Assembly: GCA_021773055.1 (NCBI GenBank)
Contig: JAJFKV010000017.1
Location: 1-64,000 of the forward strand
DNA: 64,000 nucleotides
DNA from: Woeseiaceae bacterium
GTDB lineage: Bacteria; Pseudomonadota; Gammaproteobacteria; Steroidobacterales; Woeseiaceae
Reading direction: 5' to 3'
Each line of letters starts with the position of its first letter. Positions within the stretch are counted from its first letter, which is position 1. Below, piece after piece: positions 1-6,233 of the stretch. Position numbers and translations under genes: made by a program. The notes beneath the pieces were generated by a model. It saw only the letters and a program-made list of their open reading frames with translations. It made no database searches and was not told where the DNA came from.

Positions 1-280
1 CCAGGTACGTGAATAACGACAATACGATGCCGAGCAGTACAGCATCCGTCCATTGTTCCCGCGTGTAGGTTGCGACGGGCGGACGCAGGACGACCCACAA
101 CAGAGCGGTACCCATCGTGAGCCGCACGAACGCCAGGCCGGCGGCATTCTCCGGCGTCATTATCGTCTTGGCCAATCCGGAACTGATCTGCAGTATGACC
201 AGCGCCGCGATGAGAATCACCGGTGCGGGAATGCGGTTACCCGTATCGGCGAATGCCTGCTGCCAGCTGGAATGCGTCAA
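1..280 (-). CDS. EamA/RhtA-like DMT-superfamily exporter, 5' part only
   Basis: The reverse strand reads an open frame running off the left edge of the window, so only the first 93 residues are visible. It has a short polar N-terminus, a first hydrophobic helix (PAPVILIAALVILQISSGLA, about residues 16-35), a second one after LAFVRLTMGTALLWVVLRPP, and the start of a third (AVLLGIVLSLFTYL). This helix-loop pattern with an FVRL motif at the start of helix 2 is typical of EamA permeases related to the threonine/homoserine exporter RhtA. An in-frame TAA lies just upstream, and the only suitable start is TTG at 280 with AGGA about ten bases before it. The substrate cannot be told from this fragment. 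Confidence 0.7.
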   Translation of the reverse strand, partial: MTHSSWQQAFADTGNRIPAPVILIAALVILQISSGLAKTIMTPENAAGLAFVRLTMGTALLWVVLRPPVATYTREQWTDAVLLGIVLSLFTYL

Positions 281-360
281 TTGCAGATGGTCCTGTTAGC
301 AGAGTCGGGATTGCCGGACTTGGAGGAACTACCTTCGGTGGTGCCGTTCCGCCCATTATC

Positions 361-392
361 AAACGAGAAAAGGGCCCCGTTTGGGGACCCTT
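361..392 (-). terminator. Rho-independent terminator, reverse strand
   Basis: Stem AGGG(T)CCCC / GGGGCCCT with an AAAC loop, followed on the reverse strand by TTTTCTCGTTT. It lies just downstream of the tRNA-like remnant at 401-427, as expected for the end of a tRNA transcript, and upstream of the exporter gene. Confidence 0.6.
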
Positions 393-400
393 TCGTCATT

Positions 401-427
401 TGGTGGTGAGGGTGGATTTGAACCCAG
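401..427 (-). pseudogene. Possible tRNA 3'-end remnant (T-arm, acceptor and CCA)
   Basis: Read on the reverse strand this stretch ends GGGTTCAAATCC...CCTCACC-A-CCA, which resembles the T-loop, acceptor 3' strand and CCA end of a tRNA-Ser-like gene. Between the T-loop and the discriminator base there are 11 nucleotides where 12 are needed, only two T-stem pairs form, and no D-arm, anticodon arm or 5' acceptor strand can be found upstream (430-560). It is therefore not a functional tRNA. It may be a recombination scar or attachment-site leftover; the resemblance may also be chance. Confidence 0.35.
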
Positions 428-573
428 TTCGGTATCGCGAGACTCATTGACCAGCCGATTTAAACGATCGATCGTAGGTTACTCCTCACGCGATCGAAAT
501 TGCAAAACACTCGGGTAAGTCGCCTTCCTCGTCGAGGGCACCTCGGCAGCAAATCCAACCTTCCGGCGAAAAA

Positions 574-604
574 CAAAAGGGCGGTCCCCAGGACCGCCCT
601 TTTT
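574..604. terminator. Strong bidirectional terminator hairpin
   Basis: A perfect 10-bp stem AGGGCGGTCC / GGACCGCCCT with a 3-base loop. It is followed by TTTT on the forward strand and by TTTTGTTTTT on the reverse strand. It sits just outside the left end of the insertion sequence. The original gene it served on the reverse strand may have been tRNA-Phe, now separated from it by the insertion. The rest of 281-615 holds no convincing gene. Confidence 0.7.
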
Positions 605-615
605 GAGCTACTCGA

Positions 616-654
616 CACATAGCTTACAGATTGTTCCGGACACATGGTTTACAC
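616..654 (+). repeat. Left terminal inverted repeat of the IS element
   Basis: Pairs with 1847-1885 in inverted orientation, 33 of 39 positions identical, with the central block TTGTTCCGGACACAT perfectly conserved. It contains two tandem sub-repeats likely to be transposase binding sites. Confidence 0.75.
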
Positions 655-679
655 ATAACGGTATTTGGGGAGAGCCCAG

Positions 680-1894
680 ATGCCCTGGAAAGAGTGTAAA
701 CCGATGGATGAGAGACTACGTTTCGTAGCCCGTTTGCTCGAAGGCGAGAAGATGGCACCGCTGTGCCGTGAGTTCGGCATCTCCCGGGTCACCGGCTACA
801 AGATATTTAGCCGCTACAAAGAAAGCGGCCTCGATGGCCTCAACGACCGCAGCCGGGCACCGTACCGGCAAGCCAACAAGCTGCCCTTCCAGGTCGAGCG
901 GACGATACTCGGCATTAAGAAGAAGCACCCGACCTGGGGCGCTCGCAAGATCCGCGACAAGCTGCTGCGCCAGTTCACACTGGTCAAGCCACCGGCCATC
1001 AGCACCGTGCACGCCGTGCTCGATCGCCATGGCCTCGTTAAACGCCGCAAGCGACGCCGCCACAAGGCCCGAGGCACCGCATTGATCGGTGCTGACTCAC
1101 CCAATGGCCTGTGGTGTGCCGACTACAAAGGCGAGTTCATGCTCGGCAACCATGAGTACTGCTACCCGCTCACCATCAGCGACTACAAGTCCCGCTACCT
1201 GATCACCTGTGAAGGTGTCCCGTCTACGCGCTCCGACTTTGCTTTCTCTATTTTTGAAAGAGCTTTCAAGGACTTCGGGCTGCCACACGCCATACGAACC
1301 GACAACGGCGTGCCCTTCGCGTCCGGCAACGCTCTGTTCGGCCTGAGCAGACTCTCGGTCTGGTGGTTACGCCTCGGCATCCAGATCCAGCGCATCAAGC
1401 CCGGCCATCCTGAACAGAATGGCCGTCACGAGCGCATGCATCTGACTCTAAAGAAAGAAGCGACCAAGCCAGCCGCCTTCAACTTCCTGCAGCAGCAGGA
1501 GCGGTTTGACGAGTTCATCGGGGTTTACAACAATCGGCGACCGCACCAGGCGCTTGGCGGCGCCTACCCCGGTGACATCTATACACCTTCACCCCGGATC
1601 TACGAGCCACCGGGCGAGCCCGAGTACCCGTATCACGATCGAACCATCAGGGTCACTCGCTGCGGTCGCATCTGCCTCGGCAACCGTAAAATCAACCTCA
1701 GTTCCGTGTTTGCCGGCCAGACCATTGGCATACGCGAGGTCGATGACCAAATATGGCTGGTCAGCTTCCTGGAGTATGATCTGGGATACTTCGATAAAGA
1801 AAGGGACCGGGTTGAACCCGGTCCCTCACCGTTCATGCCGGACAAAGTGTTAACTATGTGTCCGGAACAAGATGTAAACCATGTGACCGGTTAA
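680..1894 (+). CDS. IS481-family DDE transposase
   Basis: 404 residues. An N-terminal helix-turn-helix (about residues 10-55, with MAPLCREFGISRVTGYKIF) is followed by an HTH_29-like segment and an rve integrase core. The catalytic triad is visible as ADYKGEF, RTDNGVPF and HPEQNGRHERMH. The start at 680 gives the MPWKECKPMDERLRFV N-terminus usual for this group and has GGGGAG upstream; an earlier in-frame ATG at 665 is less likely. The stop codon (1892-1894) lies beyond the right inverted repeat, so the last few residues are read from flanking DNA. A strong hairpin lies inside the 3' coding region at 1802-1826. Confidence 0.92.
   Translation: MPWKECKPMDERLRFVARLLEGEKMAPLCREFGISRVTGYKIFSRYKESGLDGLNDRSRAPYRQANKLPFQVERTILGIKKKHPTWGARKIRDKLLRQFTLVKPPAISTVHAVLDRHGLVKRRKRRRHKARGTALIGADSPNGLWCADYKGEFMLGNHEYCYPLTISDYKSRYLITCEGVPSTRSDFAFSIFERAFKDFGLPHAIRTDNGVPFASGNALFGLSRLSVWWLRLGIQIQRIKPGHPEQNGRHERMHLTLKKEATKPAAFNFLQQQERFDEFIGVYNNRRPHQALGGAYPGDIYTPSPRIYEPPGEPEYPYHDRTIRVTRCGRICLGNRKINLSSVFAGQTIGIREVDDQIWLVSFLEYDLGYFDKERDRVEPGPSPFMPDKVLTMCPEQDVNHVTG
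1802..1826 (+). repeat. Perfect 10-bp hairpin in the transposase 3' end
   Basis: AGGGACCGGG and CCCGGTCCCT flank a TTGAA loop just before the right inverted repeat. There is no U-tract. Hairpins near IS ends can act as transcriptional or translational insulators; that role is inferred. Confidence 0.6.
1847..1885 (-). repeat. Right terminal inverted repeat of the IS element
   Basis: Inverted partner of 616-654 (33 of 39 identical). It overlaps the last codons of the transposase and ends 23 bp before the tRNA-Phe CCA end. Confidence 0.75.
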
Positions 1895-1908
1895 CACCCA
1901 GCTTAAAA

Positions 1909-1984
<76 letters not shown>

Positions 1985-2070
1985 TTGCAGGGGTCAGCCG
2001 CAGGGCGGCTTCCTACAACGTTTGCCGGGGGCAAACGAGCGGGGTATTAGACCGACGCTGGCGGCCTTAG

Positions 2071-2700
2071 TCAAGGTGAATCGTGACTTTCCTGCTGGTC
2101 GGATTCGAGACAAAGAGGGTTGTTTTCAATGCTAGTGACGATCTTGGCTGCCAGCGCGCCCAATGAGTGCCGCAAAGTCTCTACTGCATGTCCGTAGCCG
2201 TCCGCGGACAAGCTGCGAGTCATATGAAATTCCTGCCTGATATTGACCTTCGGTGATGAGACCCAATAGCGACCGCTGATGACAACGCGGGAATCGTCGG
2301 TGGCGTGAAACCGGTCAAACTCCAGGCGCAGGCGACACCCCCCCGCAGGCGTCCACCTGCCGGCATCGCGATCCACCACCACATGATCGAGCAGCCGGGA
2401 GGCGTCCAGAACCAGTACTTTCGAAATCGCCTCGTCCAGCGGTTCGGCCCAAAAATGGTGGTTTGCTGTGCGTATCTGATTAGCGCCCACCGCAATGCTC
2501 ATACCTCGCCTGTTCAAGTAGGCCGGTAGCAGCACCGGACCAACGGTCAGGTGAGCCCCTTCGCGGTCATCATTGACCGGCACATTGGCCTGGTCAGCGG
2601 CCAGAACCAGACTGTAGTAGTGCTCCTCGACCGGCCTCGAGGCGCATGCCGCAATCATTAGAAGCACTATGGCAATGAAACAGGGGCGGGCGTGGTTCAT
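2071..2700 (-). CDS. pqiC: PqiC/YmbA-type auxiliary lipoprotein
   Basis: 209 residues. The signal peptide has a lipobox (LLMIAAC, Cys about residue 19), followed by the ABC-transport auxiliary lipoprotein fold (DUF330 family) with HYYSLV and the LPAYLNRRGM segment typical of PqiC. Family members sit in the outer membrane and join the periplasmic MCE tunnel made by PqiB, moving lipids between membranes. It is the last gene of the pqi operon, and its ATG overlaps the pqiB stop by four bases, so the two are probably translationally coupled. Confidence 0.88.
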   Translation of the reverse strand: MNHARPCFIAIVLLMIAACASRPVEEHYYSLVLAADQANVPVNDDREGAHLTVGPVLLPAYLNRRGMSIAVGANQIRTANHHFWAEPLDEAISKVLVLDASRLLDHVVVDRDAGRWTPAGGCRLRLEFDRFHATDDSRVVISGRYWVSSPKVNIRQEFHMTRSLSADGYGHAVETLRHSLGALAAKIVTSIENNPLCLESDQQESHDSP

Positions 2701-4355
2701 TCTTCTGCTCCTTTGGGTTCCAGATCTTCGTCATCAGCGCCACCGAAGATCAGGCTGTTTGGCTGGCGCCTGAGGTTCTTGAGGACTGGCTCCAGCTCCT
2801 GCAAGGTTTGCCCCAGCGATCGCAGGCTGTTCTGCAATTCCGCATGTGTTGCTGAACCCTCGGAAAAATCTATGGCCAGTTGCTGAAAGCCGATGAGCGT
2901 CTTGTTAAGTGTTCCGATCAATTCGTGACTTGCGGGGTCTGTCAGAATTTGATCGAGTTCGGTCGCGGACTTACGAAACTCTGCAAGCGTTGCGGCAATC
3001 TCATCTAACGCGCTCTGTGCACTATCGAGAACATCATCAAGCGGTAGCTTGTTGATCACGTCCAAAGTACGGCTCGCGTTGTCAAGGAGTTGCCCAAGCT
3101 GACCGTCAATGGACGGAATGACTTTGTAGCCTGCAAATGCCTCCATATCTCCACCCGCATTTCCGTCAGCACTGCGATGGTACTGAAGTTCTACGTACTT
3201 TCTGCCGGTCAGGAGATTTCCGGTCGCCAGTCCGGCACGAAGACCCGCGCCGACTAACTCGACAATGCGACCATCAACTTCGGCCAGCACCGATTTCTCG
3301 TCGGGATAACCGAAACGTGCAGGAATGATCTCAACAAGTACCGGGATTCGTGCACGCGGCATCAGCATGTTTTCAACTTCTGGATAGTCGATATCCGTTC
3401 GTATAACGCTGCCAACTTTTACGCCGCGATACTCTACGGGCGCGCCGGGTTTTAGGCCTCGAATCGAGTCGTCAAACAACACCATGTAGGAGAGCGAGTG
3501 CTCGAATTGCGTTTCATTAATAGCACCTTCACGTGGATAGATCGTGAAAAACGCACGCTCCGTGATGTGCTCACCTTGTGGCTGGCCGACAGGCACATCG
3601 AACGAAACGCCTCCGGATATCACTGTCGTGAGTGACGCCATCTCGAGTCGGATGCCGTCGGCGGACAGATCGACGCTGAGACCGTTGCTAAACCAAAATC
3701 GTGTATTAGTTGTAACGAGCCGATCATACGGGGCGGCAATAAAAGCATTGTAATAAGTACGCCGCTCTTCGCTGTTGGAATGAACGTACTCGATTTTGCC
3801 CACTTCAATACCGTGGAACAGCACCGGGTCGCCCTCACCGAGCGACCGATTGCCGTCGCTATCCAGGGTGACGTGCAACCCCGGTGTTCCTATCGGTGTA
3901 AAAGGTGGTCTCTCCAGGCCTGTAAACTGATCAGCCAGGTCCGCATCGGATCCGGGAGACAATGCTATGTAAGCGCCGGACAGGAGCGTGTTCAGTCCCG
4001 ATACGCCGCCCTTGCCAACACGCGGCCTGACGACCCAGAACTGGCTGTCTTCGCGCAACAAACGTGTTTCGTCCTTGTTGATACGAACCGACAGTACGAC
4101 ATGCTCGGCATCGTCCGATAAACGCAGCTCCAACACCTCACCCACCGCCACGTTCTTCCTTTTGACTTTGGTCTTGCCCGCCTCTATGCCCTCGCCGCTC
4201 ACAAAGGTAATTTCGATGAGTGGCCCCTGGCCGGACCAGTGCGCGTAGACCATCCAGGCGCCGATGATGATCGCCGCCGCCGGCACAAACCAGATTGTTG
4301 AGAATTTTGGACCACGGCCCACTCGCGCAGTTATCTTCTTAGCCACTTCGCTCAT
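2697..4355 (-). CDS. pqiB: PqiB, MCE-domain lipid-transport tunnel protein
   Basis: 552 residues from the ATG that overlaps the upstream stop codon (ATGA), which decides this start over an ATG ten codons earlier. There is one N-terminal membrane helix (IWFVPAAAIIIGAWMVYAHW, about residues 22-41). Three MCE repeats follow, recognisable by G-(I/L)-x-x-G-x-x-V-x-x-(R/H)-G-(V/I)-x-VG patterns (GEGIEAGKTKVKRKNVAVGEV-like, DPVLFHGIEVGKI, APVEYRGVKVGSV). The C-terminal helical and coiled-coil part (about 420-530) forms the needle in PqiB. Known PqiB is anchored in the inner membrane and spans the periplasm. It is the central gene of a pqiA-pqiA-pqiB-pqiC operon. Confidence 0.92.
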   Translation of the reverse strand: MSEVAKKITARVGRGPKFSTIWFVPAAAIIIGAWMVYAHWSGQGPLIEITFVSGEGIEAGKTKVKRKNVAVGEVLELRLSDDAEHVVLSVRINKDETRLLREDSQFWVVRPRVGKGGVSGLNTLLSGAYIALSPGSDADLADQFTGLERPPFTPIGTPGLHVTLDSDGNRSLGEGDPVLFHGIEVGKIEYVHSNSEERRTYYNAFIAAPYDRLVTTNTRFWFSNGLSVDLSADGIRLEMASLTTVISGGVSFDVPVGQPQGEHITERAFFTIYPREGAINETQFEHSLSYMVLFDDSIRGLKPGAPVEYRGVKVGSVIRTDIDYPEVENMLMPRARIPVLVEIIPARFGYPDEKSVLAEVDGRIVELVGAGLRAGLATGNLLTGRKYVELQYHRSADGNAGGDMEAFAGYKVIPSIDGQLGQLLDNASRTLDVINKLPLDDVLDSAQSALDEIAATLAEFRKSATELDQILTDPASHELIGTLNKTLIGFQQLAIDFSEGSATHAELQNSLRSLGQTLQELEPVLKNLRRQPNSLIFGGADDEDLEPKGAEE

Positions 4356-4978
4356 ACCAGATCGTCCTTGTTTACCGGCTCCCATAGCAGGCGCGGATCA
4401 AATGCCAATGCCGCGAGCATTGTCGTCACCACCATGGCCGCAAAAGCCAGCGCGGCCACTCCTGGAAGTATAGTCATCACATTGCCGAGTTGAATTAGCG
4501 CCACGAGAATACTGACTACAAATACGTCAATCATCGACCAACGGCCGACGAATTCTGTGACGCGGTAAAGTTTTGTCTTTTGCCGCAAGACGAATCTACT
4601 GCCGAACTGCACTGAGAGACATAGCCATGCCAGCACCAACATCTTGCCCAGAGGCACCAGCACGCTGGCAACGAAAATAATCATCGCGATAGGTTCAGAG
4701 CCATGCTCCCACAAAGTCACGACACCTCCCAATATCGTGCTCTCGGTTTCTTTGCCCAGAAAGCGCGTATACGTGATTGGCAGGAAATTAGCGGGCAAAT
4801 ACAAGACAACCGAAGTCGCCAGCCAGGCCCAGGTATGTTGAATGCTATTCGCCCAGCCAGCATGCAACTTCGAGCCGCAGCCGCCACAGCGGATATCTTC
4901 AACGGGACCCACCGAGGTACAAATCGGACAGCCCTGAAGGCCCTGTGCCATAGCCGAAACTTGCGCTGGTTCAGTCAT
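4352..4978 (-). CDS. pqiA: PqiA, C-terminal-half membrane protein
   Basis: 208 residues. An N-terminal rubredoxin-like zinc ribbon (CPIC...CGGCGSK) precedes four hydrophobic segments: SVVLYLPANFLPITY, AMIIFVASVLVPLGKMLVLAW, MIDVFVVSILVALIQL, and AALAFAAMVVTTMLAAL. This is a single PqiA domain. In Escherichia coli two such domains are fused in one protein of about 417 residues; here they are separate genes. The ATG at 4978 overlaps the end of the preceding gene by eight bases, and the stop overlaps the pqiB start. Together the two halves are expected to form the integral inner-membrane partner of PqiB. Confidence 0.88.
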   Translation of the reverse strand: MTEPAQVSAMAQGLQGCPICTSVGPVEDIRCGGCGSKLHAGWANSIQHTWAWLATSVVLYLPANFLPITYTRFLGKETESTILGGVVTLWEHGSEPIAMIIFVASVLVPLGKMLVLAWLCLSVQFGSRFVLRQKTKLYRVTEFVGRWSMIDVFVVSILVALIQLGNVMTILPGVAALAFAAMVVTTMLAALAFDPRLLWEPVNKDDLV

Positions 4979-5585
4979 GGTGTAGCGAATGCACGCGCTC
5001 CCAAAGTTCGCGCTTGTCGAGATGCAACACAACTACCGTGATGCAAACTGTAAAAAGTGCGTATGACCAAAACGACGCGCCGAGCGCAACATCGGCGATG
5101 GCCACTATCTTGATGAAGCTGACCAGGATGCCAATAAGAAATATCTCCGCCATGCTCCAGGGCAACAGCAACAATGCCCATCGGAGTGTCGTACTGGTGC
5201 CTGGATACAAGCGCTCGTTCGCGAGCGAAAAAGAAACATAAATAATGCTGACCAGGAACATGGCCGGAATAGCGATGATCGATGCAAACACGACTGCCGC
5301 CAGCAACGGCAGGTTCTCGGTGACCAGAATCGCAACGCTTTGCAACAAGGTCACGGTTCTTTCCTGCCCTTTCGCACTAAAGCCGAGAAAGGGAAAAGCG
5401 TTCGCCAATATCAGGAACAAAAGTCCGGATGTCGCGAACGCGAAGACCACCCGCTGCGCGTAGGGTCGGTTCGCGGCGAGCATATAATTACAGCGCGGAC
5501 AAAACGCTTTTTGACGGACGTCAAGTTGCGGCACATCAACCAGCAGGTCGCATTCGTGACACACCATTGATGATTCGGCGATCAT
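4971..5585 (-). CDS. pqiA: PqiA, N-terminal-half membrane protein
   Basis: 204 residues. A zinc ribbon (CHEC...CPRC) is followed by four membrane helices in the PqiA pattern, including FAFATSGLLFLILANAFPFL and the AIPAMFLVSIIYVSFSL segment. ATG at 5585 was chosen because AGGA lies seven bases upstream; an ATG at 5606 lacks a spaced ribosome site. It is the first gene of the operon. The promoter should lie in 5586-5690, shared divergently with the acetyltransferase gene. Confidence 0.87.
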   Translation of the reverse strand: MIAESSMVCHECDLLVDVPQLDVRQKAFCPRCNYMLAANRPYAQRVVFAFATSGLLFLILANAFPFLGFSAKGQERTVTLLQSVAILVTENLPLLAAVVFASIIAIPAMFLVSIIYVSFSLANERLYPGTSTTLRWALLLLPWSMAEIFLIGILVSFIKIVAIADVALGASFWSYALFTVCITVVVLHLDKRELWERVHSLHHD

Positions 5586-5690
5586 ATCCCGTTCCTGATG
5601 ATTCATCCCGGCATGATTCGAGCGTAGCGGCATGATCCACATCTTACGTGAGATGTTGCGTCAGTTGTTGTCATCACTCATGCTGGTTGC

Positions 5691-6179
5691 ATGTCCCAAG
5701 ATATCTCCATACGTACAAACCTTCGCCCGGGTGATCTTGGCCGCATCATCTCGTTGCATGGTGAGGTCTACGATCCGTTGGGTGGTTATGGCCTTACGTT
5801 CGAGGCCTTCGTCGGCAGGACTATCGCAGAATTTGTACTCGACAATGGTGCCCGTGGCCAGATCTGGCTGGCTGAGCAAGGGGATCGTTTAATCGGCTGC
5901 ACCGCCATCGCTCTGCGCGAGGGCAACCGGGGGCAGCTTCGTTGGGTTCTTGTCGACCCATCGGCGCGCGGTCGAGGCATGGGCAAACAGCTGGTTAACT
6001 CCGCCATGGAGTACTGCCGTAAAGAAGGGTGTAACAGCGTCTTTCTTGAGACCACTGATGGGCTGCCCGAATCACAAACACTCTACGAGAAACTCGGCTT
6101 CGCAGTCACTTCCGAATCAGTAGAAGAGCTCTGGGACGGTCCACGCCCGCTCATCATTATGCAGATGGACCTCGCATAA
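5691..6179 (+). CDS. GNAT-family N-acetyltransferase
   Basis: 162 residues, the length of a single GNAT domain. The acetyl-CoA binding motif A is seen as LRWVLVDPSARGRGMGKQLV (RxxGxG-like core), followed by motif B (CNSVFLETTD...ESQTLYEKLGF). Enzymes of this fold acetylate small amines or protein N-termini; the substrate is not predictable. It is divergent from pqiA and convergent with the TonB receptor, sharing a bidirectional terminator. Confidence 0.85.
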   Translation: MSQDISIRTNLRPGDLGRIISLHGEVYDPLGGYGLTFEAFVGRTIAEFVLDNGARGQIWLAEQGDRLIGCTAIALREGNRGQLRWVLVDPSARGRGMGKQLVNSAMEYCRKEGCNSVFLETTDGLPESQTLYEKLGFAVTSESVEELWDGPRPLIIMQMDLA

Positions 6180-6210
6180 AAAAACGCCCGACCTTGAGAG
6201 GCCGGACGTT
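6178..6210. terminator. Bidirectional terminator between GNAT and TonB receptor genes
   Basis: An interrupted stem AACG-CCG-CCT / AGG-CGG-CGTT (two internal mismatches) with TGAG loop. On the reverse strand it ends in a run of seven T, so it best serves the TonB receptor gene. Confidence 0.65.
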
Positions 6211-6233
6211 CATTTGTGCTGCGAGGTTCTCTT

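Larger units (their letters stand above)
616..1885 (+). mobile_element. IS481-type insertion sequence, about 1.27 kb
   Basis: Imperfect terminal inverted repeats of 39 bp (616-654 and 1847-1885, 33 of 39 identical) flank a single transposase gene. Each terminal repeat itself contains two direct copies of a CACATNGNTTNACA-like unit separated by a TTGTTCCGGA spacer. The right end stops 23 bp from the 3' end of tRNA-Phe. I see no clear target-site duplication, so the exact boundaries may differ by a few bases. The transposase is intact, so the copy may be recent or active. Confidence 0.8.

Noticed and set aside
53..450. Forward-strand open frames at the left edge
   Set aside because: They oppose the EamA reverse frame and cross the terminator and tRNA remnant; no recognisable product.
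401..480. Complete tRNA-Ser gene
   Set aside because: The 3' end resembles one, but no anticodon arm or 5' acceptor strand is present and the T-stem is one base short.
460..645. Reverse-strand 61-codon frame across the terminator and IS left end
   Set aside because: Crosses the 10-bp terminator stem and the IS boundary, has no ribosome site and no homology I recognise.
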